This document shows, in pieces, positions 50,860-59,492 of a DNA stretch of 64,000 bases. Source of the stretch: an uncultured Gammaproteobacteria bacterium. GTDB lineage: Bacteria > Pseudomonadota > Gammaproteobacteria > Arenicellales > JAANXG01. Each line of letters starts with the position of its first letter. Position 1 is the stretch's first letter. The stretch spans positions 3,241 to 67,240 of the forward strand of contig CAMYMN010000007.1 in assembly GCA_947259395.1 (NCBI GenBank), read 5' to 3'. A model generated the notes under the pieces. It searched no databases, was not told the DNA's origin, and was given only the letters and a program-made list of their open reading frames with translations. The position numbers were made by a program, and so were the translations under genes.

Positions 50860-51300
50860 TCGTACCCTCGTGAAATCGGGGGCAGAACTACGTTCGGAGC
50901 GACAGACAGATGTTCGGCACAACTGACAGCGCGCCGGTTTCCTCGCCGCGTATGGAACGACAGTTCAATGGTCGATAGATCGATGTCACATCAAGAGATA
51001 TTGGAGTGAAAATCTCCCCTGCTGTGCGGGGACGAGTGTCACGATTGTCGTGGCAACATGCCGCTCCCATGGATGTCATCCCGACAAGCGTAGTGCGGAG
51101 GGATCTCAACCTGTTAAGTTGCCACCAGCATCCAAGACGGTGAGATTCCTCACTGCATTCGGAATGACATATAGATGCTCGGAATGACCCACGGTGGGTC
51201 GGATGCATCGCTGCGCTCGGGACGACTTCAAATTTTCGGAGTCAGGAAGCGACGGTGTTGAACTCCTCCTGCGCTCACAGCCGTTGATGGTGGGACCACC
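50860..51300. other. Repeat-filled intergenic region
   Basis: No gene. It includes a CCCCTGCTGTGCGGGG hairpin at about 51017 and a family D palindrome at 51075-51170. The hairpin also occurs at 7866. Confidence 0.6.
51075..51170. repeat. Family D interspersed palindrome, copy 1
   Basis: GTCATCCCGACAAGCGTAGT on one arm and ATTCCTCACTGCATTCGGAA then TGAC on the other, with a CCACCAGCATCCAAGACGG loop. It resembles the widespread GTCATTCCGAGCGCAGCGAG intergenic repeat of bacteria. Confidence 0.7.
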
Positions 51301-51655
51301 TTATAGGTGTTTGGTCTTTGTTGCCCAAGCCTCAGTCGCCTTCTCTATGTTTCCCGCCTGGTCCTGCCACCATTCATCACGAAATGCCTTGTTGACTTTC
51401 ATGTAGAGCCTGCCGTCGACAATGGTCCAGGCCTCGGGGTCGGCTTTGACGATCACCCCACGGGTCATGGCGCCGGCACAAAGACCCCCGAATTACGGTG
51501 CATACCGCTCGGGCTCGGCGGCGAACAGATCGCGATGTTTAACGTTAGAAAATTGCCATCCGGTATCCTGCCGCTCAAACTCATAGTCCTTGCTGCCTTT
51601 CACGGGAGAATCGGTACCAAAGTACACTGCTATCGTTCCCCATCCCTCGCCACCG
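51301..51655 (-). pseudogene. YHS domain protein, truncated duplicate with nonsense codon
   Basis: The minus-strand frame matches the intact YHS gene at 55369 almost throughout (KGSKDYEFERQDTGWQFSNV, KHRDLFAAEPERYAP, FGGLCAGAMTRGVIVKADPE). In RYAPQFGG the glutamine codon CAA is TAA (51493-51495), and the N-terminal signal peptide is missing. Downstream of the stop the frame stays open to TAA at 51301. The two copies look very similar, so the duplication is recent. Its upstream edge overlaps the last codons of the UPF0104 gene (51630). A family D element lies beyond the 3' end of both copies. No expression is expected. Confidence 0.85.
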
Positions 51656-52595
51656 CCGGACGCTCGATCACGTACACCACACCACCGAGTAGCGACACAA
51701 ATAAATCAGTGATAGACAGAGCGAAACCCAAGGCGAAGGCGTCGGTTGTGGACATCCCTGCCAAGGCGAACAAAGCAACGAAAATTCCTTCCCTCAAGCC
51801 AAAGCCTCCTATGGAGATCGGCAACATTATGAGTATCATCGATACAGGGATCAGCACAAAATAGTAAATTGCGGGAATCTGGATATCCAATGCTAGTGCC
51901 ATCGTATAAACGCCTAGTACGCGCACGAGTTGCAACACTATCGACAAAGCGAAAGACAGCCATACAGTTGATCGAAATTGCTTATACTCGAGAAAACTGT
52001 GATATACGTTAAGCACCTTTTGCGAAAGGATCGACCCTAGCAGGCGTGGTAGATGCTTCTCGAGAAACATGACTAATTCGTCGCGCTGAAGTGAGTAGAG
52101 CAGTGCCCCCGTTATCAGTAGAACCGCCGCCAGGTAGACACCGATCTTTAATCCTTCTAATACCGCCCCGTAAAAAAGCAGACCGAAGCTTCCCATTAAT
52201 AGCAATGCCCACAAGGCCAAGACTTTATCGATCAGAACCGATGAAGCGGCGATCGCACCACTTGCGATCTTCCGGTAAAGGTAATAACCTCGAACGACGT
52301 CAACGCCGATACTGGATGGCAAGAACAATCCCCAAAACTTGCCTATGAGGGTGATGACCAGCAGAGACCAGAGTGGAAGCACAACATTCTTGACTACCAA
52401 CAATATGTGCCATTTGTAGGTAAATACGACGCGCTCAAGCAGTAACACCATCACATGGACGGCCAACCAGATATAATCAATCCCATACAATAAAGTCTGT
52501 ACCCCACGCCAGTCGATCTGCGACAAGACAAACCCAAATAGGCACAAGCTCAGACCCAAGCGAACGATTTGCATGACGCTGGCGCGGGATCTCAT
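51630..52595 (-). CDS. UPF0104/lysylphosphatidylglycerol synthase-type membrane protein
   Basis: A 321-residue protein with about eight membrane segments (LGLSLCLFGFVLSQIDW, VITLIGKFWGLFLPSSI). The UPF0104 core SSIGVDVVRGYYLYRK and the closing PISIGGFGLREGIFVALFAL are present. The family is homologous to the membrane part of MprF. MRSRAS at 52595 is the likely start; a longer frame reaches 52637. The last ~8 codons (ARDGER) lie in the YHS remnant, so the C-terminus may have been altered. A GT39-like gene follows divergently, which fits a role in lipid-linked glycan export. That link is inference. Confidence 0.82.
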   Translation of the reverse strand: MRSRASVMQIVRLGLSLCLFGFVLSQIDWRGVQTLLYGIDYIWLAVHVMVLLLERVVFTYKWHILLVVKNVVLPLWSLLVITLIGKFWGLFLPSSIGVDVVRGYYLYRKIASGAIAASSVLIDKVLALWALLLMGSFGLLFYGAVLEGLKIGVYLAAVLLITGALLYSLQRDELVMFLEKHLPRLLGSILSQKVLNVYHSFLEYKQFRSTVWLSFALSIVLQLVRVLGVYTMALALDIQIPAIYYFVLIPVSMILIMLPISIGGFGLREGIFVALFALAGMSTTDAFALGFALSITDLFVSLLGGVVYVIERPAVARDGER

Positions 52596-53165
52596 AGCCT
52601 TCTCATCCGTTACGTATCGTTTCGTCGCACATGTCACAGTCCAATCGTCTAGGCCTCGACTATTCGCGTGACCTACTGTGATTCAATTTCAAGCACTGGG
52701 TCAACACCGTACCACACCGTGCCGGTGCGCAGTTCTCGGGCTCGATTAGTATAAGAACAATGAAGCATTTTTCTAAGGACTGCGGCTGCAAGAAGTCTTT
52801 GGCCAAGTAGTTGGAAATCTGGTGAGATTCCCGCCTCATGACCAGCGCTACGTAGCCGAGGATGCGCGGTGAAGCTTAGAGCTTGACCTAGCGGTTATGG
52901 GTTATCGGCGGGCGGTGCCGCCCCAACCAACCGGCCCCGGGGTAACAACATCCACGGCTCAGCGATGGTCCAGCCCGCCGCGACGTCAACCCTTCGCTCT
53001 TGAGTATAATCCCTCTAGCGCTCATCCATGTGCAGTCACACGGTCTTGTTCCGTTACGGATGGGCTTCCAAGGACCGTGGAGGTGGGGGGAGCCCCGTAC
53101 GTTATAATCGCGTGCCGTCGCCGGCGGACACGCACACCAAAGCGCAGCGAAACTCAGTGAAGCAG
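52596..53165. other. Intergenic region between UPF0104 and GT39 genes
   Basis: No gene. It contains two TATAAT-like boxes (53005, 53103) without clear -35 partners and a family B-like tip TTTTTCTAAGGACTGC at about 52769. Confidence 0.45.
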
Positions 53166-55019
53166 ATGAACGTAACTTCAAGTCGTTACCTGCCCAACAT
53201 TCTTTTCGGGTGTTCAGTGGTGCTGTATATGCTGCTGATTCTACCTACAATCTCGGAGCACGGCGTTTCGTTTGATGAACGGGTCGATTTGTCTATTGCC
53301 GAGACTTATGCAACGGAGCATTTCGGCTGGCTGCGAGGTGTCGATCTGGATTCGATAAACGTACGCCTTCCAATGTACGTCTCCGGTATTGTATTCAAGC
53401 TGAGCGATGGAAACCCGTTGTTTTGGTCGCGCGCAATTAGCAGTTTGCTCGGCGTGGTGACATTGATTGCGGTTTACTTGTTCTGTGCCAAGCAATTCAA
53501 TCGTGCCGTCGGTGTCGGAGCCTGTTTTATACTGGCAACTAGCCCCTACTATCTTGCATTCAGCAAGGTTGCTATGACCGAGAGTGATATTTACATAACA
53601 TGCACAACCGCGTGGCTACTGCTATTTGTTGTCGCGCTGAGGGAAACAGCGTCGGTGAAGTGGGTCGCTGCCACAGGGATTTGCCTGGGATTGGCGCTCG
53701 CATCTAAAGCCTCCGCTTCCGCGCTGGTATTGGCGACTATCGTCACACTTTTGCTGCCTAACACCAAGGGACAAAGGGACGAGATGTCCGACGCTGTGAC
53801 TACTTCGAGGCTTTTCCACTATGTGATATTGATAACCGCGACGTTGGTGGTGATTGCTGCAGGATGGTTATATATGGGCCGTGGGACCATAGAAGAAATA
53901 CCGTTGGCATACGGTCAGCTGAGCAATAGAAGAGTGTTAGCTCATTACTTGGCCGCGTTGCTGCCATGGCTCACTGTGTTGTGGATTGCGTATCGTGACC
54001 GCAATCAGTCCATGAACAAATGGATGCAAGTTGCTGTCGTGCCGGGTATTGCAGTTACGACTTTCCTTCTAATACCTCCGGTGCACACAACTAATCCTGC
54101 CATTTTTGCTGCGCTTGTACAGCAGGTTATTGACAGCAATTCGTCTTTTAGTTGGACATTCGCTGGGGAAGCATTTGTTTTTCACGCTCTTGTAGTCTTC
54201 TTTAAACCCAGCATCATTGTCGGTGCACTTGTCTGGATAACCTTTATCAGTGCGTCGTGGCAGTCGCGGTATCGTCCAGAACTGAGAATTCCATTGCTAT
54301 TTTTTGTAAGCTATTTCTCGTTTTTGGTTCTGAAAATGACGTGGGCGCAAACATATTACATGATGACGATGTTTCCAATCATCGCATTACTAATGGCTGA
54401 TCAATTATATGTGTTATGGAACCGCTATCGCGTCACTGCACTAGTTACCGTTACCGGCGCCGCCGTAAGCGTTGTCGTCGATATTGTACTTACACATCCT
54501 GACTATCACCTGAATGGTTACCAATGGCTGGGCGCCCGCTATTTAGCTGGAAGGTCCACGATTGGTTACCGAGGTATCGTTCATACGCCCTCTGACGGGT
54601 TAAAACAAATGCTGTGCTGGAGTGTTGAAAACATTCCGGTAAGTGAGCGGGTGGTTTATTACATTGAAGATGAGCACATTCTGCGACCATTCATGAAAGA
54701 GTATCCGATACTAATGAAAAATGGCTTTAATCCATCCACCACCATCGACGAGGCAAATTATGTCCTCGTTCATATCAATAGTACCCTCGATGAGGGTCGT
54801 AAGAACGACAACCCAAGCGGAAGCGTGTTCAAGTATAACTACGATATTGACAAACTGCACCAGGACTTTAGGAAAGTTTTTTCCCTAAAGCGGGCTTTCG
54901 GTATCGAGGTTGCGGCTATCTGGTATCGGCAACGTCCTTATAATGTGGATCTTCAGGCCAACATCGATGGTTATCTCTCCGTGGAGACTGGCCTTACGCT
55001 GCATGCCACAGTTGAGTAA
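53166..55019 (+). CDS. GT39/ArnT-like polytopic glycosyltransferase
   Basis: A 617-residue membrane protein with about ten to twelve hydrophobic segments. The N-terminal loop has the catalytic acidic residues seen in GT-C enzymes: SEHGVSFDERVDLSIAETYA. Further on are YLAFSKVAMTESDIY and CLGLALASKASASALVLATI, both typical of dolichyl-phosphate-mannose or ArnT-like transferases, and a C-terminal soluble region of about 130 residues. Such enzymes transfer a sugar from a polyprenyl-phosphate donor on the periplasmic side. The acceptor is unknown. ATG 53166 is the best start. Divergent from the UPF0104 gene. Confidence 0.82.
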   Translation: MNVTSSRYLPNILFGCSVVLYMLLILPTISEHGVSFDERVDLSIAETYATEHFGWLRGVDLDSINVRLPMYVSGIVFKLSDGNPLFWSRAISSLLGVVTLIAVYLFCAKQFNRAVGVGACFILATSPYYLAFSKVAMTESDIYITCTTAWLLLFVVALRETASVKWVAATGICLGLALASKASASALVLATIVTLLLPNTKGQRDEMSDAVTTSRLFHYVILITATLVVIAAGWLYMGRGTIEEIPLAYGQLSNRRVLAHYLAALLPWLTVLWIAYRDRNQSMNKWMQVAVVPGIAVTTFLLIPPVHTTNPAIFAALVQQVIDSNSSFSWTFAGEAFVFHALVVFFKPSIIVGALVWITFISASWQSRYRPELRIPLLFFVSYFSFLVLKMTWAQTYYMMTMFPIIALLMADQLYVLWNRYRVTALVTVTGAAVSVVVDIVLTHPDYHLNGYQWLGARYLAGRSTIGYRGIVHTPSDGLKQMLCWSVENIPVSERVVYYIEDEHILRPFMKEYPILMKNGFNPSTTIDEANYVLVHINSTLDEGRKNDNPSGSVFKYNYDIDKLHQDFRKVFSLKRAFGIEVAAIWYRQRPYNVDLQANIDGYLSVETGLTLHATVE

Positions 55020-55130
55020 GGTCTATCTCAATGTCAGTCGTGTGACATCAGGGAATAGAACGATTCTTCATAATGTTGCGTCGTTGGATATAGCGAAAAT
55101 CCCTTGGCCGTAGTCGCAGTGGCAGACATA

Positions 55131-55295
55131 AGATTCTTCACACGCTGCGCTCGTTCAGAATGACAAGCGTGGTTGTTTTCTTGAGTAGCAACGCGGGCCT
55201 GTCCTAAGCGTAGCTGAAGGAACATGGATCTTACCGTGTCCAAAACTTCCGCTGTTATCCAACACGGTAAGATTGCCAACTGGTTCGAGATGACG
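55131..55295. repeat. Family D interspersed palindrome, copy 2
   Basis: AGATTCTTCACACGCTGCGC then TCGTTCAGAATGAC on one side and CGGTAAGATTGCCAACTGG with TCGAGATGACG on the other. It lies in the 349-base gap between the GT39 gene and the YHS gene; the rest of the gap shows no gene. Confidence 0.65.
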
Positions 55296-55368
55296 TCAAA
55301 TTTACATCGTCAGCAGGCGACCGGTTCCGTCTCTTTCCGCGCCGACAGCCACGGAAGTCGGAGGTAGG

Positions 55369-55854
55369 TTACCTACGTTTGGTCTTTGCTGCCCAAGCCT
55401 CATTCGCCTTCTCTATGTTTGCCGCAGGGTCCTGACGCCATTCATCACGAAATGATTTGTTGACTTTCATGTACAGCCTGCCGTCGACGATGGTCCAGGC
55501 TTCGGGGTCGGCTTTGACGACCACCCCGCGCGTCATGGCGCCGGCACAAAGACCCCCGAATTGCGGGGCATACCGCTCGGGCTCGGCGGCAAACAGATCG
55601 CGATGTTTAACGTTCGAAAAATGCCATCGGGTATCCTGCCACTCAAACGCATAGTCCTTGCTACCTTTCACGGCTCGATCCTCGGTGAAATAAGCCACGC
55701 TGTCGTAGCCCTCGATGGCAACGTTGTCCGCGCCCTTATTGATTAAGGATTCACCGCTGTCGGCGCCTGCCGGCGAAACCCATAGAAACGTCGTCCATGC
55801 TGCCAACACAACCCATCGGGACACCGTTGTTAACGACTCGTAATACGTCATCAT
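55369..55854 (-). CDS. YHS domain protein with signal peptide
   Basis: A 161-residue secreted protein. A signal peptide ends in WVSPAGADS. The YHS domain then reads NVAIEGYDSVAYFTEDRAVK, SKDYAFEWQDTRWHFSNVKH and RDLFAAEPERYAPQFGGLCA, followed by DGRLYMKVNKSFRDEWRQDP. The Y-H-S motif region is FSNVKHRDLF with a conserved Cys at GLCAGA. YHS domains often bind metals, and this secreted type is frequent in marine and environmental Proteobacteria. The start follows GGAGGGAAAG; ATG 55854 is chosen. The pseudogene copy is at 51301. Confidence 0.85.
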   Translation of the reverse strand: MMTYYESLTTVSRWVVLAAWTTFLWVSPAGADSGESLINKGADNVAIEGYDSVAYFTEDRAVKGSKDYAFEWQDTRWHFSNVKHRDLFAAEPERYAPQFGGLCAGAMTRGVVVKADPEAWTIVDGRLYMKVNKSFRDEWRQDPAANIEKANEAWAAKTKRR

Positions 55855-56219
55855 CTTTCCCTCCAATTAGACCTGCCAGACAGATGGTCTCACGACTCAC
55901 CGTTTTAACTAAAGACCACAGCAATATGTAGACCTCTATCACGCGAATTGATTCCCCATCCATCGGTCAATTTGGCCCGTGCCGCACAGCAGCTATAGAA
56001 CAGTAGTGCTTTCGCCACCCTCGCCTCGAGATGGCATTTGGCTGGTCCCCGGAATTGATCCCACAGGATGAGTCACCGTGTTACCGGCGCGAGAAAACGG
56101 CTAAACTCACTGGGCGAAGCCGTACTTCACCTAGCAACTGAAATATTGCGTACCAGCGCCTATTCCACCAGGCAAGAACACACAACGACGATCCTCTAGC
56201 TTCTGCGAATAACGCTGCA
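55855..56219. other. Intergenic region upstream of the 56220 cyclase gene
   Basis: No gene. A family C right tip TGGTCCCCGGAATT sits at about 56043-56056. Promoters of the YHS and cyclase genes should lie here but cannot be assigned. Confidence 0.45.
56041..56056 (+). repeat. Family C element, right tip only
   Basis: GCTGGTCCCCGGAATT matches the last 14 bases of family C. No other part is seen. Confidence 0.5.
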
Positions 56220-58109
56220 ATGGATGAGAACAAGGTTGAGCGAAGACTTGCCGCGATCCTCCATGCCGACGTAGTTGGTTACAGTCGGCTGATGGGGCAA
56301 GACGAAGTGGGAACGCACCGCGTCCTAAGCGAGTCGCTTCATGCTATTACCGCCTTGATCGAGAGCCACGGAGGCAAGGTGATGAACCTGGCCGGCGATG
56401 CGGTGTTGGCGGATTTTCCCAGTGTGGTAGAGGCTTTGGCGTGCGCGGTGGATATCCAGCGTGACCTCAAATCTCGAAACGAGAATCGGCCGGATGACCG
56501 CAAGTTCGAGATGCGCATCGGACTAAATTTGGGTGATGTCATCGTCGACCACGACGACATCTATGGCGACGGCGTCAATGTAGCGGCGCGGCTGCAGGGT
56601 GTCGCGGAACCGGGCGGTATCTGCATTGCTCGCGCCGTATACGAGCAGGTCAAAGGCAAGATGGAGCTTGACTACGAATCCCTTGGGGACCAAGACGTCA
56701 AGAACATCGTCGAGCCGGTGGCTGCCTACCGGGTTCTTCTGGATCCCGAGTCCACCGGTGCGACGATCGGACAGAAAAAAACCCAACATAGGCGCTGGCG
56801 ATTGGCTCCAGCAGCCATCGCCGGTGTCACGATCGTCGCTTTGCCCGCGATATTTTTCTGGAATTACTACCTGCCTTCGTCGCCCGCTGGGGTCGAACCT
56901 GATTCACAAAGTCTTGAGGCGCCGAAAACGCCAGCAAAACCCTCTATCGCGGTGTTGCCGTTCAAAAACTTAAGCGCCGACTCCGGGGATGAGTATTTTA
57001 CCGATGGAATTACCGACGACATTATTACCGACCTGTCGAAATTTCGCGATTTGTTTGTCATCGCCAGCAACACCGTGTTTACCTACAAGGGCAAATCGGT
57101 CAATGTTCAGGAGGTAAGCCGGGAGCTGGGCGTACGCTATGTATTGGAGGGCAGCATACAAAAGGCCGGAGAGAAAATACGCGTTAACGTTCAGCTCATC
57201 GATGGCGCTAGCGGCCACCATCTTTGGGCCGAGCGCCTGGTTCGGGGCTCCGATGATTTGTTTGCGCTCCAGGACGAGATTGTAAGAACGATCGTCGCGA
57301 CCATGGCGACAAAGGTCGATGCCGTGGAGCGCGAGCGTATCATGCGCAAGGGTACCAAGAGCCTGCAGGCCTACGACTATGTATTGCGTGGCCGGGAGTA
57401 TCGTTCGCGCAATACCCGTGCCGCAAACGCCGAAGCGCAAAAATTATTCAGGAAAGCGATCGAACTCGATCCGCGCTATGGTGCCGCCTATGTCGACCTC
57501 GCCTGGTGCTATTTTAATACCGTAACGTTCGGCTGGTCGCAGGCTCCCAGCCAGGCGTTGGAACAGGTCCACGAGCTGGCCCAAAAGGCCTTGAGCCTCG
57601 AGGCATCCGACTACGGTGCGTACCGTTTGCTCGGGGTGGTGTATATCAAATGGATGCAATACGATCTCGCTATAAAAAATCTGACGCGGGCGCTGGAGCT
57701 GAATCCGAATGATGCCGACAGTCATGATGCTATGGGTGCGGCGCGGCTTTATTCCGGCCAGTCGCAGGCGGCGACCGAGTCGTTGGAGACTGCGATTCGC
57801 TTCGATCCCAGCCCGCGCCCGGATGTGTTCATACATCTGGGGCTCGCGTATTACCTGGCAGGACGCTACGACGATGCCATTGCAACGTTGCAACAAAGTC
57901 TGGAACGCACGCCAAATCTCACGGCCCACCACGTAATACTGGCCGCCGCCCACGCGCAAGCCGGCCACACCGCAGATGCCGAACGTGCTGCCAACAAAGT
58001 TCGTCGGCTCGATCCCTTTTTCGAGGTCGACTCGTTTGGTACTGCGTTCCGCAATGCCGCAGATCGCGACACGATCGCCGCAGGGTTGCGTAAAGCGGGA
58101 CTCAAGTAG
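56220..58109 (+). CDS. Class III nucleotide cyclase - TM - TolB-like - TPR protein (copy 2)
   Basis: A 629-residue protein. Cyclase domain about 8-175: Asp17 (HADVVGYS) and Asp60 for metals, Asp117 (YGDGVN), Asn120 and Arg124. The adenine-reading Lys is Asn56 (GGKVMNLAGD), as in copy 1. Unlike the other two it has a membrane segment after the cyclase domain (APAAIAGVTIVALPAIFFWN, about 200-219), which would put the TolB-like and TPR parts in the periplasm. The TolB-like part reads KPSIAVLPFKNLSADSGDEY and VRYVLEGSIQKAGEKIRVNV. TPR repeats follow. It is convergent with a CNMP-binding-domain gene 29 nt downstream. Confidence 0.88.
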   Translation: MDENKVERRLAAILHADVVGYSRLMGQDEVGTHRVLSESLHAITALIESHGGKVMNLAGDAVLADFPSVVEALACAVDIQRDLKSRNENRPDDRKFEMRIGLNLGDVIVDHDDIYGDGVNVAARLQGVAEPGGICIARAVYEQVKGKMELDYESLGDQDVKNIVEPVAAYRVLLDPESTGATIGQKKTQHRRWRLAPAAIAGVTIVALPAIFFWNYYLPSSPAGVEPDSQSLEAPKTPAKPSIAVLPFKNLSADSGDEYFTDGITDDIITDLSKFRDLFVIASNTVFTYKGKSVNVQEVSRELGVRYVLEGSIQKAGEKIRVNVQLIDGASGHHLWAERLVRGSDDLFALQDEIVRTIVATMATKVDAVERERIMRKGTKSLQAYDYVLRGREYRSRNTRAANAEAQKLFRKAIELDPRYGAAYVDLAWCYFNTVTFGWSQAPSQALEQVHELAQKALSLEASDYGAYRLLGVVYIKWMQYDLAIKNLTRALELNPNDADSHDAMGAARLYSGQSQAATESLETAIRFDPSPRPDVFIHLGLAYYLAGRYDDAIATLQQSLERTPNLTAHHVILAAAHAQAGHTADAERAANKVRRLDPFFEVDSFGTAFRNAADRDTIAAGLRKAGLK

Positions 58110-58138
58110 AAATCCTCGCTATGAAGCGAGGTGGTTAA

Positions 58139-58552
58139 TCATAGGAAATCGTCTGTATCCGCAACGGCATCCCGCGTTGCTTTTTGTTCGTCCCCCACCG
58201 CTGTGGCCAGCCGCACCACCCGATCGTTAGCCAGGCGTAGTCGTTCACTTAGCCGCTCGATCAACCGGTGCGCCGCCGTCGGTTGTTCACTGATGAGCTG
58301 CACAAACTCCCAGCGTTCGAGCTGCTCGGCGGTAACCGGGCCGTTTGCGCGCGCTGATGCATTAGGCGGACGGCGTTCGATGATACTCATTTCGCCCAGG
58401 AACTCGACGGGCCTTACGCTTCCCAAAACTATCCGCTCGCCGGTGCGCTCGGTAAATATTTCGACTTCACCGGTGAGTATACGGTACACGAAATCGCTGG
58501 CTTCTCCTTCGCTTACGATCATTTCTCCATCTTGGAATTCGCACCACTGCAT
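58139..58552 (-). CDS. Cyclic-nucleotide-binding domain protein, single domain
   Basis: A 137-residue protein made of one CRP-type beta-roll: EFQDGEMIVSEGEASDFVYR, ILTGEVEIFTE, LGSVRPVEFLGEMSIIE and RPPNASARANGPVTAEQLE, then the C-terminal helices (AAHRLIERLSERLRLANDRV). The phosphate-binding cassette reads GEMSIIERRPPNASARA. Canonical binders have Arg-Ser/Thr where this has Asn-Ala, so cyclic nucleotide binding is doubtful. No DNA-binding domain is present. The gene lies 29 nt from the stop of the 56220 cyclase in convergent orientation, which makes a link attractive but unproven. Confidence 0.8.
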   Translation of the reverse strand: MQWCEFQDGEMIVSEGEASDFVYRILTGEVEIFTERTGERIVLGSVRPVEFLGEMSIIERRPPNASARANGPVTAEQLERWEFVQLISEQPTAAHRLIERLSERLRLANDRVVRLATAVGDEQKATRDAVADTDDFL

Positions 58553-58694
58553 GGTTCATTCGCCTCTTGAATCAGATGGTGACGCACGACAAGGGTATGT
58601 GCTACTTGCGCCCGGTAAACGCGATGTCGGCATGATATACGGCGACAGAAATATTTTCATGAGAATATATGTCCCCATCGTTACCCGCGTGGTG

Positions 58695-59378
58695 TCACTC
58701 ACGCCAGTGGGGCGGATACGTGGCATCAAAACCTGGCAATGCCTCGATACGGCTGCACCATTGCGCCAAGCGGGGATAGCGTTCGGCGAACGGCAACAAC
58801 CGCAGATCAAGGCCAGTCGCAGCAGGTTTGCCGGCGGCACGAAGCAGCGCGGCGATGATTGGGTACAAGCTTATATCGGCGGCGCTGGTCGCATCACCGA
58901 CCAGCCAGGTATTTACTCGTGACTCCAGATTCTGAAGTTCCGTGCGCACGCGCTCAGCGCGCGCATTAAGCGACTCTTTCCTTCCTGCCACCGAGTCAAC
59001 GAACAGTGCGCGCGTGATCCAACCAGTTTCCGGAACCAGATAATTCTCGATTTCATCGATTTTTTGATTAATGCGCGCTTCGTCGACATGGTTACGACCA
59101 AACAGGGGTGGCTCCGGGAAACAGCGATCGATATAGCGAACGATAGCCATCGATTCACCCATGGTCAGCTCACCATCGCGCAACGCCGGGACCTTGCCAC
59201 GCGGATTGACCGACAGGAATTCCGCGTTCGTGAGTTCGCCCTTTGACACTTCGAGCAAACGCGATACGAATGGCGCACCCTTGAGCGCCAGCGCCAACAG
59301 GACCCGCCATGCGTATGGACTGCCGCTGATCCAGAAGAGTTCAAGAGGCGGCGCTTCAGACCTATCGTCGGACATCAT
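58695..59378 (-). CDS. Glutathione S-transferase family protein
   Basis: A 227-residue GST. The thioredoxin-like part reads LFWISGSPYAWRVLLALALK (Ser at the glutathione contact), then EFLSVNPRGKVPALRDGELT with MGESMAIVRYID (the cis-Pro and E-S motif). The helical domain has NTWLVGDATSAADISLYPII. It is unrelated in detail to the GST at 40493. The start at 59378 is followed by MMSDDRSEAPPLE; ATG 59375 is equally possible. The substrate is unknown. Monocistronic on the minus strand. Confidence 0.87.
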   Translation of the reverse strand: MMSDDRSEAPPLELFWISGSPYAWRVLLALALKGAPFVSRLLEVSKGELTNAEFLSVNPRGKVPALRDGELTMGESMAIVRYIDRCFPEPPLFGRNHVDEARINQKIDEIENYLVPETGWITRALFVDSVAGRKESLNARAERVRTELQNLESRVNTWLVGDATSAADISLYPIIAALLRAAGKPAATGLDLRLLPFAERYPRLAQWCSRIEALPGFDATYPPHWRE

Positions 59379-59404
59379 TACTTGTTGGCCTCACTGAAAT
59401 ATAG

Positions 59405-59457
59405 CGGGACGGTTCTATTGGTAAGACTTATTCTGAAAAAAATAAGTCGGTCCCCAT
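59405..59457 (+). repeat. Family B element
   Basis: GCGGGACGGTTCTATTGGTA at the left, TTCTGAAAAAAATAAGTCGG then TCCCC at the right. Confidence 0.7.
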
Positions 59458-59492
59458 TGCTGTCCCATTAACAAGTAGTGCCAGCAATTTAT

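Noticed and set aside
53005-53108. Two TATAAT boxes upstream of the GT39 gene as promoters
   Set aside because: Neither has a recognisable -35 box at 16-18 bp, so no promoter is claimed.
8841-56056. Family C copies as a CRISPR array
   Set aside because: The copies are far apart, have genes rather than short spacers between them and diverge from each other; no cas gene is present.
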